DNA of 64,000 nucleotides. Source: Streptomyces cyaneochromogenes (GTDB taxonomy: Bacteria; Actinomycetota; Actinomycetes; Streptomycetales; Streptomycetaceae). Shown here piece by piece: positions 8,136 through 16,505 of the stretch (position 1 is its first letter; every line of letters begins with the position of its first letter). Both the position numbers and the translations under genes were made by a program. The DNA is taken from contig NZ_CP034539.1 of NCBI RefSeq assembly GCF_003963535.1, positions 3,038,001-3,102,000 of the forward strand. The letters run 5' to 3'. The notes under the pieces were generated by a model that saw nothing but the letters and a program-made list of their open reading frames with translations, did no database searches and was not told where the DNA came from.

Positions 8136-8989
8136 TTGGGGGCTCCCGTGGTGCTAGTGGTCGGGTTGGACGCCGCGTGGGCGGTCCAGGGGTCGGTGAC
8201 CGTCTTCGAGACGTGGACGCGCAGGTCCCATCCGTGCCGGTCGGAGATCTCGTCGAGCTGGGCGGCGGCCAGCTCGCACCAGGGCCATTCGGTGGCCCAG
8301 TGCGCCGCGTCGAGCAGCGCGAGAGGACTGTGGGCAACGGCCTCCGACACGGGGTGGTGGCGGAGGTCCGCGGTGAGGAAGGCGTCGACGCCGGCCGCCC
8401 GTACCTGGTCGAAGAGGCTGTCGCCGGAGCCGCCGCTGACGGCGATCGTGCGGACCGTCGCCTCGGGGTCGCCGGCCACGCGGATGCCCTGCGCGGTGGC
8501 GGGCAGGCACTCGGCGGCCCGGGCGGCGAGTTCGCGGACGGTGAGCGGGTGGTCGAGCTCGCAGACACGGCCCAGGCCCCGGCGGCCGTCCGGGTCGGTC
8601 GGGTCCGGCACCAGCGGCCGTACGACGCGCAGGTCCAGCGCACCGGCCAGCGCGTCGCTGACGCCCGGGTCGGCCGTGTCGGCGTTGGTGTGGGCCACGT
8701 GCAGCGCGATGTCGTTCTTGATGAGGGTGTGCACGACCCGGCCCTTGAAGTGCGTCGCCGCGACCGTCGTCGTACCGCGCAGGTAGAGCGGGTGGTGGGT
8801 GACCAGCAGGTCGGCGTCCAGCTTCACCGCCTCGTCCACGATCTCCTGGACCGGGTCGACGGCGAACAGGACCCGGGAGACCTCCTGGTCGGGGTCGCCC
8901 ACGACAGTGCCGACCGCGTCCCAGGACTCGGCCCGCTCGGCGGGCCACAGGTTCTCCAGCGCGGTGATTACTTCAGACAGACGGGGCAC
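8132..8989 (-). CDS. Nif3-like dinuclear metal centre protein
   Basis: A 285-residue NIF3/DUF34 protein. It begins MPRLSEVITALENLWPAERAESWDAVG-like from a GTG at 8989 and contains LLVTHHPLYLRG, the histidine-rich metal-binding signature, AHTNADTADPGVSDALA, and AVSGGSGDSL with the late motif HHPVSEA. The family forms hexameric toroids with a two-metal site and is proposed to act in metal or metabolite homeostasis (GTP cyclohydrolase I type 2-like). The reading frame extends upstream to 9118, but family alignment favours 8989. Its stop overlaps the CTG of the zinc-ribbon gene. Confidence 0.93.
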   Translation of the reverse strand: MPRLSEVITALENLWPAERAESWDAVGTVVGDPDQEVSRVLFAVDPVQEIVDEAVKLDADLLVTHHPLYLRGTTTVAATHFKGRVVHTLIKNDIALHVAHTNADTADPGVSDALAGALDLRVVRPLVPDPTDPDGRRGLGRVCELDHPLTVRELAARAAECLPATAQGIRVAGDPEATVRTIAVSGGSGDSLFDQVRAAGVDAFLTADLRHHPVSEAVAHSPLALLDAAHWATEWPWCELAAAQLDEISDRHGWDLRVHVSKTVTDPWTAHAASNPTTSTTGAPN

Positions 8990-9257
8990 GAAGGACAGGC
9001 TACCTGGCTGGTCCGTACGGCTGTACCGGCGTCGGAGCAGCCGGATCCGTCCCCCGGGACCGTCCCGGGGCCGTCCCATGGCCACCGCGCCGCCGCCCGC
9101 GTGCCACTCCCCGGCCACCCGCCGGCGCCACTCAGCACAACCGCCCCCGTTTCCTCAGGCGAATCGTTCCTCGGCCACCCCTTTGTGTGAAGGGAACCTC
9201 GCCGATCCCACGCCTGTGCGTACGAAAACTAGCTTCGTGACCGGAGGTGACCGGACC

Positions 9258-10547
9258 ATGACGGCCTGTGCGATCGAGCCCGCGGCGGAGCACGAGGACG
9301 GCGACGCGCCTCGGGCGGAATGCACCATCACGGCGGACGGTTCCTACGCCGCCCGCCTCGCCCCGGCCGGGGACTGCTGGTTCCCGGAGCGCTGGACCCT
9401 GGACGGCCCCGAGCCCTATGCCGTGCCGCTGCCCGCCCACCAGCCGGAGGAGCCCGGCACCGAGGTGCAGCCCATGAGCGACGGGCGGGTCCTCATCCGC
9501 CGCCGCACCGACGGGCGGCACGTCTTCTCGCTGCTGTATCCCACCGGGCCCGGCACGGGTGAGCTGCTGCTGGGCGCGGTCCAGAGCCCGGAGGAGGGGA
9601 CCGGATTGCGGATGCTGCCCCCGGCGCCCGGCGGCGACAAGGCGTACGCCCTCGCGGTGGGCCGGCGCTCCAGCGCGGTGTGGCTGGTGGCGGGGGGTGC
9701 CTTCGGTCCTGAGCAGGTCGCGGAGGTGCCGGGGCGCTGCTCGGGCGGGGTGTGGCTGGACCGGAGCGGGCGGATGCTGGCGCTCGACCGGGAGTCCGGG
9801 GGCCGTACGAAGACCGTCGTGGTCGACCTGGGGCGGGGCGGTGAGGTGTCGCCGCTGTTGCAGATCACGGACCACAGCGACGACCGGCTGCTGCTCGCCG
9901 ACCCGGACAGCGGGCTGCTGCTGATCCGGTCGGACGCGCCGTCGCCGGGGCAGGAACGGTTGGGCTGGGGGGTGCTGGGCAGCACGTTGCCGGTGCGCTT
10001 CCCGGAGTGCCTGCGGCTGCCCGAGTGCGCGGTGACGCCGTTCGCGATCCAGCCGGGGCAGGTGCTGACGCCGGAGAGCTGCGGGGTGGCGCTGCGCATC
10101 GGCGGGCCGGTGGGGAGCTGGCTCGGGGTGTGGCGGCCCGCCGAGCGGCAGGTGTGTCATCTTCCGGCGCCCGACGGGTGGTTGGCGGGTGCGGGGTTCT
10201 GGACGCGGGACGGGGTGCTCCAACTGCCGTATGCCACGCGGGAAGTGCCGTGCGGGGTGGCGCGGGTCGAGGTTCCCTGGGCGGAGGGGACTTCGGGGAC
10301 CTCGGAGGAAGCCGGGCCGGAACCGGAGCGGGAGTTCTCGCGGGAGACGGAGCGTTCGTGGGAGCGGCAGCCGGAGCTGTCATGGCAAGGGGAGCCGGAG
10401 CTGTCGTGGCAACGGGAGCCGGAGCCGGAGCTGTCACGGGAGTTGGAGTCGCAACCGGAGCCGTCGGAAACGGACCCTGCGGATCCCGTTCCACTGCGCC
10501 CTGTGCCGTTGCAGCAAGCTCCGTTGGGCGGTCTTGTAACGAAGTAG
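9258..10547 (+). CDS. Hypothetical protein with charged repeat tail
   Basis: A 429-residue protein without a family I can name. The ATG at 9258 has a strong GGAGGTGA seven bases upstream. Residues 1-340 alternate short beta-type strands and turns (ITADGSYAARLAPAGDCW, VLIRRRTDGRHVFSLLYP, RMLALDRESGGRTKTVVVDL), which could be a beta-propeller-like fold. The C-terminal 85 residues are low complexity, made of E/P/S/W/R blocks such as PELSWQREPEPELSREL. There is no signal peptide or membrane helix, so it is probably cytoplasmic. It is followed by a small conserved-looking gene. Confidence 0.75.
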   Translation: MTACAIEPAAEHEDGDAPRAECTITADGSYAARLAPAGDCWFPERWTLDGPEPYAVPLPAHQPEEPGTEVQPMSDGRVLIRRRTDGRHVFSLLYPTGPGTGELLLGAVQSPEEGTGLRMLPPAPGGDKAYALAVGRRSSAVWLVAGGAFGPEQVAEVPGRCSGGVWLDRSGRMLALDRESGGRTKTVVVDLGRGGEVSPLLQITDHSDDRLLLADPDSGLLLIRSDAPSPGQERLGWGVLGSTLPVRFPECLRLPECAVTPFAIQPGQVLTPESCGVALRIGGPVGSWLGVWRPAERQVCHLPAPDGWLAGAGFWTRDGVLQLPYATREVPCGVARVEVPWAEGTSGTSEEAGPEPEREFSRETERSWERQPELSWQGEPELSWQREPEPELSRELESQPEPSETDPADPVPLRPVPLQQAPLGGLVTK

Positions 10548-10642
10548 TGGCGGTTGGCGTGGGCGCCTGGATTCGGCCCGTGGTCGGCCGGTTAAACTCG
10601 CCCGGCTGTAAGAAAGATCATGTTGACGGGGTGAGTTTTCCG

Positions 10643-10807
10643 ATGAGCAACGCCAGCACGACCCAGCCGGGGCCGGCCGACGTTCACGACGTTCAGAAGG
10701 TCTCCGGTCACGGCAGGCACAGGGGCCCGGTTTCGGCCCACGACAGCGAGGCGGCCCCCCGCGGCCGTCACCGCAAGCCGGTCGAGGAGACCGAGACGGC
10801 AGCCTGA
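10643..10807 (+). CDS. Small hypothetical protein (54 aa)
   Basis: A 54-residue hydrophilic protein (MSNASTTQPGPADVHDVQK, later SGHGRHRGPVS and APRGRHRKPVEETETAA), rich in His, Arg and Gly and without hydrophobic segments. ATG at 10643 with GGGGTGAG upstream; a GTG at 10631 would add four residues. The sequence reads like a real, conserved Streptomyces small protein rather than a shadow frame. It sits directly before a strong terminator hairpin, consistent with a transcribed gene. Function unknown. Confidence 0.65.
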   Translation: MSNASTTQPGPADVHDVQKVSGHGRHRGPVSAHDSEAAPRGRHRKPVEETETAA

Positions 10808-10829
10808 GCCGCGCGCCGACCACGGCATA

Positions 10830-10860
10830 CGGCCCTGTTCCTCCGTGAGGAACAGGGCCG
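10830..10860. terminator. Bidirectional hairpin terminator
   Basis: A perfect 14-bp stem (CGGCCCTGTTCCTC / GAGGAACAGGGCCG) with a 3-base CGT loop lies between the convergent small gene and the SDR dehydrogenase gene. No long T tract follows on either strand, as is usual in Streptomyces. It probably ends transcription from both sides. Confidence 0.85.
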
Positions 10861-10876
10861 TTCCCGTACCGGGGGC

Positions 10877-11815
10877 CTATCCCCGCTTCAGCCCCAGGAC
10901 CTCCGCCGCCCCGAACGTCTCCCCCGACGGCCGCTCCGCGTAGTGCGGGGTGAGCAGCGCGTCGAGCTCGTCATAGGTGAAGGCCTCCTGCTTGCTGTCG
11001 AACTTGGCGGCCACCCGCGGCCGTTCGACGACCGCCACCATGCCGCCGTGCACGACGAGCAGCTGGCCGTTGACGCGGGCGGCGGACGGTGCGGCCAAGT
11101 AGCCGACGAGCGGGGCGACATGCTCGGGGGCGAGCGGGTCGAGGCCGTCCTCCGGCTGGTCCAGGCCCGCGAAGACGTCCTCGGTCATGCGGGTCCGGGC
11201 GCGGGGGCAGATGGCGTTCGCGGTCACGCCGTACTTCGCGAGCGCGAGGGCCGTGGAGGTGGTGAGCCCGACGATTCCGCCCTTCGCCGCCGCATAGTTG
11301 GGCTGTCCGGCGGACCCGGCGAGGAACGCCTCCGACGAGGTGTTCACGATCCGCCCGTACACCGGCCCGCCCACCGCCTTCGACCTCTCGCGCCAGTGCG
11401 CGGCGGCGAAGCGGGTGGTGTTGAAGTGGCCCTTGAGGTGGACCCGGATGACCGAGTCCCACTCCTCCTCCGCCATGGAGAAGACCATCCGGTCGCGCAG
11501 GATGCCCGCGTTGTTGACGAGGATGTCCAGCTTGCCGAACTCGGTGATCGCCAACCCGACCAGGGCGCGGGCCTGCGGGAAGTCGGCGACGTCCCCGGTG
11601 TGCGCGAGCGCCTTGCCGCCCGCCGCACGGATCTCGGCGGCCACCTCCTCGGCGGGGCGGGCGCAGGCCTCGCCCGATCCGTCGCGACCGGGCCGGCCGT
11701 AGTCGTTGACGACGACGGCCGCGCCGAGCCGGGCGAGCTCCAGCGCCTCGGCCCGGCCGAGACCGCGCCCGGCGCCGGTGACGATGGCGGACAGACCCTC
11801 AAGTGGCAGTGACAT
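10877..11815 (-). CDS. SDR-family 3-hydroxyacyl-CoA dehydrogenase (MFE-2 type)
   Basis: A 312-residue short-chain dehydrogenase. The cofactor motif is TGAGRGLG (about residues 13-20), followed by VVVNDYG, NNAGILRDRM, an NTSSEAF stretch with the catalytic Ser, and the YAAAK catalytic Tyr/Lys pair. The NDYG and NNAGILRDRM elements with WDSVIRVHLKGHFNTTR resemble the dehydrogenase half of peroxisomal multifunctional enzyme type 2 and mycobacterial Rv3502c-like enzymes. It would oxidise (3R)-hydroxyacyl-CoA to the keto form. It is the third gene of a minus-strand set with Zn-ADH and the MaoC hydratase. Confidence 0.9.
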   Translation of the reverse strand: MSLPLEGLSAIVTGAGRGLGRAEALELARLGAAVVVNDYGRPGRDGSGEACARPAEEVAAEIRAAGGKALAHTGDVADFPQARALVGLAITEFGKLDILVNNAGILRDRMVFSMAEEEWDSVIRVHLKGHFNTTRFAAAHWRERSKAVGGPVYGRIVNTSSEAFLAGSAGQPNYAAAKGGIVGLTTSTALALAKYGVTANAICPRARTRMTEDVFAGLDQPEDGLDPLAPEHVAPLVGYLAAPSAARVNGQLLVVHGGMVAVVERPRVAAKFDSKQEAFTYDELDALLTPHYAERPSGETFGAAEVLGLKRG

Positions 11816-11835
11816 ACGACCCCTTCGGACGACGC

Positions 11836-11950
11836 CTTCGGACGGACCCTTTCGGCCGAACCCTTCGGACGGACCCTTTCGGCCGAACCCTTCGGACGGA
11901 CCCTTTCGGCCGAACCCTTCGGACGGACCCTTTCGGCCGAACCCTTCGAC
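11836..11950. repeat. 27-bp tandem repeat between SDR and ADH genes
   Basis: About four copies of a 27-bp unit of the form GGACCCTTTCGGCCGAAC plus CCTTCGGAC fill nearly the whole gap between the ADH stop and the SDR start. Each unit contains the palindrome TTCGGCCGAA. On the plus strand it reads as repeats of PFGRTLRTD, but there is no gene there. It could form serial small hairpins in the polycistronic mRNA. Confidence 0.9.
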
Positions 11951-11951
11951 C

Positions 11952-13028
11952 TCAGATCTCGATGCAGGTACGCAGCGCCGTGCCCGTGCGCATCTGGTCC
12001 AGGGCCTCGTTGATGTCGGCGAGCGGGACGCGGTGGGTGATCAGGCCCGACAGGTCGATCCGGCCGGCCCGCCAGAGCGCGATCGTCCGCTCGTAGGAGC
12101 TCAGGACGTCGCCGCCGCCGTACATGGACGGCAGGATCCGCTTCTCGTCGAAGAACAGCTCGAACATGCTGAGCTGGAGGAAGTCGTCCAGGGCGCCCGC
12201 GCCCACGATGACGAGGGTGCCGCCGCGCCGGGTGTTCTCGTACGCCGTGCGGGCGGTGGCGGACCTGCCGACGACCTCGAAGACGTAGTCGAAGCCCTCT
12301 CCGGCGGTGACCTGCTGCTTGGCGTCGGCCAGCTCGTCCGGGGAAACGGCCCTGGTGGCACCGAACTTGAGGGCGGACTCGCGGCGCGAGGCGACCGGGT
12401 CGACGGCGACTATCTCCGCCGCTCCCTTGAGCCGGGCGCCCTGGATCGCGGAGATGCCGACGCCCCCGCAGCCGATGACGGCGACCGACGAGCCGGCCGC
12501 CACGTCGGCGGTGTTGAGGGCGGAGCCGAGTCCGGTGGTGACCCCGCAGCCGATGAGGGCGGCTATGTCGAAGGGGACGTCGTCGGGGATCGGCACCGCG
12601 CAGCCCGCGTCGACGACGACCTCCTCGGTGAAGGTGCCGGTGCCGGCGAAGCCGAAGAGGTCACCGCCGGGGCGCTTGAAGTTGGGGGTGCCGGCGTTCA
12701 TGAACCCGGCCAGGCACAGCTGGGTCTGGCCGCGCTTGCAGGCGGGACAGGCGCCGCAGGCGGGCAGCCAGCAGACGACGACACGGTCACCGGGCTTCAG
12801 GTGCCGTACGCCCTCCCCCACTTCGAGGATCTCGCCGGCCCCCTCGTGCCCCGGCACGAAGGGCGCGGGCTGCGGCAGGACCCCTGCCATCGCGGACAGG
12901 TCGGAGTGGCACAGCCCGGTGGCCCGTACCCGGATCCGCACCCTGCCGGGTCCGAAGCCCACCGCCTCGACGTCGTCGAGGACCTCGAGCTTGTCCTGGC
13001 CGATCTCGTGCAGTACGGCTGCTCGCAT
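11952..13028 (-). CDS. Zinc-dependent alcohol dehydrogenase (class III-like)
   Basis: A 358-residue MDR-family alcohol dehydrogenase. The catalytic zinc site is seen in ATGLCHSDL and GHEGAGEI; the structural zinc cysteines are in CGACPACKRGQTQLC; the NAD-binding motif is GCGGVGISAIQGA (about residue 195). It resembles the actinobacterial NDMA- or NAD-dependent zinc ADHs found in lipid and steroid clusters. In this setting it could oxidise the terminal alcohol produced by the P450 to an aldehyde (inference). The ATG at 13028 has AAGGGAG upstream; the reading frame is open further upstream without a better start. Confidence 0.92.
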   Translation of the reverse strand: MRAAVLHEIGQDKLEVLDDVEAVGFGPGRVRIRVRATGLCHSDLSAMAGVLPQPAPFVPGHEGAGEILEVGEGVRHLKPGDRVVVCWLPACGACPACKRGQTQLCLAGFMNAGTPNFKRPGGDLFGFAGTGTFTEEVVVDAGCAVPIPDDVPFDIAALIGCGVTTGLGSALNTADVAAGSSVAVIGCGGVGISAIQGARLKGAAEIVAVDPVASRRESALKFGATRAVSPDELADAKQQVTAGEGFDYVFEVVGRSATARTAYENTRRGGTLVIVGAGALDDFLQLSMFELFFDEKRILPSMYGGGDVLSSYERTIALWRAGRIDLSGLITHRVPLADINEALDQMRTGTALRTCIEI

Positions 13029-13105
13029 GGTGCGGCTCCCTTCAGGAGTACGGGCGTGAGGCAGACGGGGCCTGCAGGTCCGTGCTGTACAGGTCTTTAC
13101 AGAGC

Positions 13106-13981
13106 TCAGGTGTGTTCGACGATCGTGTCGGCGAGGACGGGCGCGTCGTCCCGTTCCACGGCCCCCACCTCCACCCGGACCCGGCCCTCCTGCCGCCACA
13201 TGCGGATACGCAGGGTCTCCCCCGGGAACACGACCCCGGCGAACCGTGTGACATACGACCGCACCCGGGTCACGTCCCCGCCGAGCAGCGTGTCGACGAC
13301 CGCCTTGAGCGTGATCCCGTAGGTGCACAGCCCGTGCAGGATGGGCCGGTCGAATCCGGCGATCTTGGCGAACTCCGGGTCGGCGTGCAGGGGGTTGAGG
13401 TCGCCGGAGAGGCGGTAGAGGAGGGCCTGGTCCTCGCGGACGGGCCGCTCGACGACCTTGTCGGGGTCGCCGGCCGGTGGTTCGAGGCGTGCGGAGGGGC
13501 CGCGGTCGCCGCCCCAGCCGCCCTCTCCGCGTACGAAGATCTGCGCGTCGTTGGTCCACAGCGGGCCGTCGGCGTCGGCGACCTCGGTGCGCATGACGAG
13601 GACGGCCGCCTTGCCCTTGTCGTAGACGGCGGCGATACGGCCGGTGGCGGTCGCCGTGCCCCCCACGGGCACCGGACGGTGGACGGTGAGCGACTGCCCG
13701 CCGTGCAGGACGTGGGCGAGGTCGACCTCGACGCCGGGCATGGACAGGCTGCTGATCACGCCGGGCGAGCCGGCGCCGGCGACGGTGGCGAAGCTGGGCA
13801 GGACGTGCAGCCGGGACTCCAGGGTGTAGCGCAGTTCGTCGGGGTCGGTGGCCGGTCCGGCGATGTCCGGGCGGGCGCCCGCGCCGATGCCGAGGTGGTA
13901 GAGCTGCACGTCCTTCGGGGTCCAGGAGATCTCGCCGGTCCGGGGTTCGGCGGCTACTGCCTTGGCGGCGTCGATGGGCAT
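13106..13981 (-). CDS. MaoC-family enoyl-CoA hydratase 2
   Basis: A 291-residue double hot-dog protein. It has the N-terminal WTPKDVQLYHLGIGAG, the KGKAAVLVMRTEV and LWTNDAQIFVRGEGGWGG segments, and the C-terminal hydratase-2 motif YRLSGDLNPLHADPEFA followed by GFDRPILHGLCTYG with catalytic Asp and His. It closely resembles the mycobacterial MaoC-type hydratase Rv3538 in these motifs and in length. It would hydrate a trans-2-enoyl-CoA to (3R)-hydroxyacyl-CoA, the substrate of the SDR two genes downstream. The ATG at 13981 has AGGAG upstream. A KstR-like box lies 148 bases upstream. Confidence 0.93.
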   Translation of the reverse strand: MPIDAAKAVAAEPRTGEISWTPKDVQLYHLGIGAGARPDIAGPATDPDELRYTLESRLHVLPSFATVAGAGSPGVISSLSMPGVEVDLAHVLHGGQSLTVHRPVPVGGTATATGRIAAVYDKGKAAVLVMRTEVADADGPLWTNDAQIFVRGEGGWGGDRGPSARLEPPAGDPDKVVERPVREDQALLYRLSGDLNPLHADPEFAKIAGFDRPILHGLCTYGITLKAVVDTLLGGDVTRVRSYVTRFAGVVFPGETLRIRMWRQEGRVRVEVGAVERDDAPVLADTIVEHT

Positions 13982-13994
13982 GGGGCTCCTGACA

Positions 13995-14062
13995 GAACGG
14001 GGCATCCGGCAGAACGGAACATCCAGCGGATCGGAACATCCAGCGGATCGGGGTATCCAGCA
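13995..14062. repeat. 17-bp tandem repeat upstream of the MaoC gene
   Basis: Four 17-bp units of the form GATCGGAACATCCAGCG (with variants in the first and last copies) lie head to tail just upstream of the MaoC start. It is the only obvious structure in the first 90 bases of the 411-base gap 13982-14392; the rest holds two operator-like sites and no convincing gene. Confidence 0.85.
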
Positions 14063-14128
14063 GATCGGGCAAGACCTCGGTACGGCCGTCCGCACCGTCG
14101 GCCGCACCGAGGTCGTCACGGGCCGTTC

Positions 14129-14142
14129 TAGAACGCGTTCCA
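14129..14142. promoter_or_regulatory. KstR-type operator (exact consensus match)
   Basis: TAGAACGCGTTCCA fits the mycobacterial KstR consensus TNNAACNNGTTNNA at every fixed position. It lies upstream of the MaoC/ADH/SDR genes, in a gap that has no other gene. A KstR-like regulator is encoded at 27871. Binding is inferred. Confidence 0.65.
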
Positions 14143-14189
14143 GTCCGGCGACCTCTGTATAGCCGAGCGCACTGCAGTTGTGAAGGCTC

Positions 14190-14204
14190 CTGACGCTTCA
14201 TCAG
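14190..14204. promoter_or_regulatory. 15-bp inverted repeat CTGACGnnnCATCAG (copy 1)
   Basis: CTGACGCTTCATCAG is one of four copies of a 15-bp imperfect palindrome in this window. The others are at 22868, 30480 and 41169. This copy lies 208 bases upstream of the MaoC start and 188 bases before the response-regulator start, so the regulated gene is uncertain. Confidence 0.5.
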
Positions 14205-14392
14205 ATGGGGTTCGCCGGGTTGGGGGTGCCCGCCGACACCGGGCGCGGCCCGGGTGGGCGCGGCCGAACCTCCCGCGGCGCGGCCGAGGGACACACTGCG
14301 AGGCCGCACATCGACGTCGGCCATCGCCCCGTCCGCCCATCCGCCCTGCCACGACCAGGGCGGGCACGGGCCCCCGCGCCTACCCTTGGGTC

Positions 14393-15034
14393 GTGAACGA
14401 AATGCCCCGGGACCACCGGCCAGCGAAGTCCATCAGGGTCCTGCTCGCCGAGGACCAGGGCATGACGCACGGGGCGCTCGCGTTACTGCTCGGGATGGAG
14501 CCGGACATCACGGTCGTGGCGCAGGTGTCGGCCGGCGAGGCCATCGTGGATGTCGCCCTCACACGCCGCCCCGACGTCGCCCTCCTCGACGTCGAACTCC
14601 CGGGCCGCAGTGGCCTCGACGTCGCGGCCGACCTGCGCGACCAGGCGCCGGACTGCCGGGTCCTGCTCCTGACCACCCACGGCCGCCCCGGCCACCTCCG
14701 CCGGGCCATGGACGCGGGCGCCGCCGGTTTCCTGGTGAAGGACGCCCCCGTGGAGGAGCTGGCGACCGCGATCCGCCGGGTCCTGACCGGCGAGACGGTC
14801 ATCGACCCGGCCCTCGCCGCCACCGGCCTCGACGCCCAGCCCAGTCCGCTCACCCCGCGGGAGTGCGACGTCCTCAGGGCTTCGGTGGACGGCGCGACGA
14901 TCACCGACATCGCCGCCCGACTTCACCTCGACGAGCCGACGGTCCGTGACCGCCTCTCCTCCGCCGTCGCCAAGACCGGCACCCGCGAGCGGACGGAGGC
15001 ACTGCGGCAGGCCCGGCGGCAGGGGTGGCTGTAG
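14393..15034 (+). CDS. NarL/FixJ-type response regulator
   Basis: A 213-residue two-domain response regulator. The receiver domain (about residues 14-130) has LLAEDQ, the phospho-acceptor in DVALLDVELPGRSGLDV and the conserved Lys in GFLVKDAP. The C-terminal LuxR-type helix-turn-helix is at about residues 150-205 (LTPRECDVLRASVDGATITD, TVRDRLSSAVAKTG). No sensor kinase is adjacent, so it is an orphan here. The GTG at 14393 lacks a ribosome site, and TACCCT ends six bases upstream, which suggests a leaderless mRNA. Confidence 0.93.
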   Translation: MNEMPRDHRPAKSIRVLLAEDQGMTHGALALLLGMEPDITVVAQVSAGEAIVDVALTRRPDVALLDVELPGRSGLDVAADLRDQAPDCRVLLLTTHGRPGHLRRAMDAGAAGFLVKDAPVEELATAIRRVLTGETVIDPALAATGLDAQPSPLTPRECDVLRASVDGATITDIAARLHLDEPTVRDRLSSAVAKTGTRERTEALRQARRQGWL

Positions 15035-15067
15035 GCGCGGCCTCGGGGGGGGCGCTTCACGTGTCGG

Positions 15068-15898
15068 CTACTTCGTCACCCCCGCCGACTTGTACTCCGT
15101 CCCCTCCGGCGCCACGCACACGAACCAGTTCACCGGTGACTGGGCCGCCGGGCGGATCGCCGGAATGTCGGTGGCGAGGGTTTCGTTCTCGGGGACCTTG
15201 TGAAGCTCGGTCGTCGTGCCGTTCTTCCAGGTGCAGGTGACCTGTTGGGCGGTCGGGGCGATCTGGCCGATGACGAGACGTTGGGGGCCGCCGTCGGCTT
15301 TGGGGTCCAGTGGGATCGCGACGGACTGGAGGTCCTTGCCGGAATCGGGGGTGTTCTCGTCGAAGACGCCCAGCGAGACGCCCCCCGTTTCGCCGTCGCC
15401 GTACGTCCGGTTCACGAAGTACGCACTCTTGCCGATCAGATCCGAGGCCTTGTCCACCGGCCGGCTCCCGTATGCGGCCATGGCCTCCCACTGGGCCTGC
15501 GCCTGGCCCGCGTCGCGCGGCGCGGACCACACGTCGATGGTCACCCACCAGTCCTCGCCGTCGACGGTGCCGGTCGCGAGCGTCGTCCGCTCCGGCGGGT
15601 ACACGTTCTGCACCGGCGGTGCCGGCACCCGCGTCGCCACCTGCGCGCCCCGGCTGCCGTTCCCGCCCGGCAGCCCTGCCACCGCCAGTGTCCCCGCCGA
15701 GCCGACCAGCGCCAGGGCCGTCGCCGTCGCCACCGCCCAGCGGCGGGCCCTGCGGCGTCGGCCGCCGCGAAGTACCGCGTCGTAGGGGGCTATGCCGATC
15801 TCGACCTCGTCCGCGGCGTCGGCCAGCAAGAACGCGATGTCCCCGTTGCTCATGTCGTGGCTGGTCATGCCGTGGTTCGTCTCCCGGTCCGCGCTCAT
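15068..15898 (-). CDS. Membrane-anchored partner of the ECF sigma factor
   Basis: A 276-residue protein with a short cytoplasmic N-terminus (NGDIAFLLADAADEVEIG), a basic patch RGGRRRRARRW, one membrane helix at about residues 52-74, and an extracytoplasmic C-terminal domain with two cysteines. Its start overlaps the sigma-factor stop (TGATG), which is the standard arrangement of sigma and its anti-sigma or accessory membrane protein in SigE-family loci. No zinc-anti-sigma HxxxCxxC motif is seen, so the anti-sigma role is inferred only from position and topology. It is convergent with the response regulator. Confidence 0.75.
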   Translation of the reverse strand: MSADRETNHGMTSHDMSNGDIAFLLADAADEVEIGIAPYDAVLRGGRRRRARRWAVATATALALVGSAGTLAVAGLPGGNGSRGAQVATRVPAPPVQNVYPPERTTLATGTVDGEDWWVTIDVWSAPRDAGQAQAQWEAMAAYGSRPVDKASDLIGKSAYFVNRTYGDGETGGVSLGVFDENTPDSGKDLQSVAIPLDPKADGGPQRLVIGQIAPTAQQVTCTWKNGTTTELHKVPENETLATDIPAIRPAAQSPVNWFVCVAPEGTEYKSAGVTK

Positions 15899-16437
15899 CA
15901 AGCCCGCCCTCCCTGCGTCACCATCTCGGCCAGTCCCGGTATGGCGCGGAGCTTCGCGATCCCCTTGGCCGCGTTGCTCTTCACCGCGCCGACGGAACAG
16001 CCCATCGCCTCTGCCGTCTGTGTCTCGGTCAGGTCCTCCCAGTAGCGCAGCACCACCGCCTCCCGCTGCCGCGGCGGCAGTTGGGCGAGCGCCGCCAGCA
16101 GGGAACTGCGGTCCTCGGCCCGGGCGATGCGGTCCTCGGTGTCCGCCACCTCCCGCACCAGGCCGGTGTCGTCCTTCGGCGCGAGGAACTCCCTGAGCCG
16201 CCGGCGGTGTTTGCGTGCGTGCGCGTTGATCATCACGCGCCGTACATAGGCTTCCGGGTCATCGGCCGAGCCGACTCTGCGCCAGGCCACGTAGACCTGT
16301 TCGAGCGTCGACTGGACCAGGTCCTCCGCGGCGTGCTGCTCCCCCGTGAGGAGAAATGCCGTCCGCATCAGCCGCGGCCAGCGGCCGATGACAAAGCTCT
16401 GGAACTCCGTGTCCCGAGCCGCCTTGCGATCCCCCAT
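15898..16437 (-). CDS. SigE-family ECF RNA polymerase sigma factor
   Basis: A 179-residue ECF sigma factor of the actinobacterial SigE-family (TIGR02983-like) type. Region 2 includes FVIGRWPRLMRTAFLLTG and AEDLVQSTLEQVYVAWRRV; region 4 includes LPPRQREAVVLRYWEDLT and SVGAVKSNAAKGIAKLR. The ATG at 16437 is chosen because AAGGAGGTG lies just upstream; a longer frame from 16458 would place that ribosome site inside the gene. It is co-transcribed with the membrane protein gene that overlaps its stop. The inducing signal is unknown. Confidence 0.94.
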   Translation of the reverse strand: MGDRKAARDTEFQSFVIGRWPRLMRTAFLLTGEQHAAEDLVQSTLEQVYVAWRRVGSADDPEAYVRRVMINAHARKHRRRLREFLAPKDDTGLVREVADTEDRIARAEDRSSLLAALAQLPPRQREAVVLRYWEDLTETQTAEAMGCSVGAVKSNAAKGIAKLRAIPGLAEMVTQGGRA

Positions 16438-16505
16438 GGGCACCTCCTTGATATTCAAAGGAGTCCATGAGCCGCCCGGACCGTTGCCTCAGTACGCAGA
16501 ACTTT

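Noticed and set aside
11836..11950. CRISPR-like array
   Set aside because: The 27-bp units are contiguous with no unique spacers and no cas genes are near.
11803..12096. Plus-strand frame encoding PFGRTLRTD repeats
   Set aside because: It is translation of the 27-bp intergenic repeat with no ribosome site or conserved ends, on the strand opposite to the genes.
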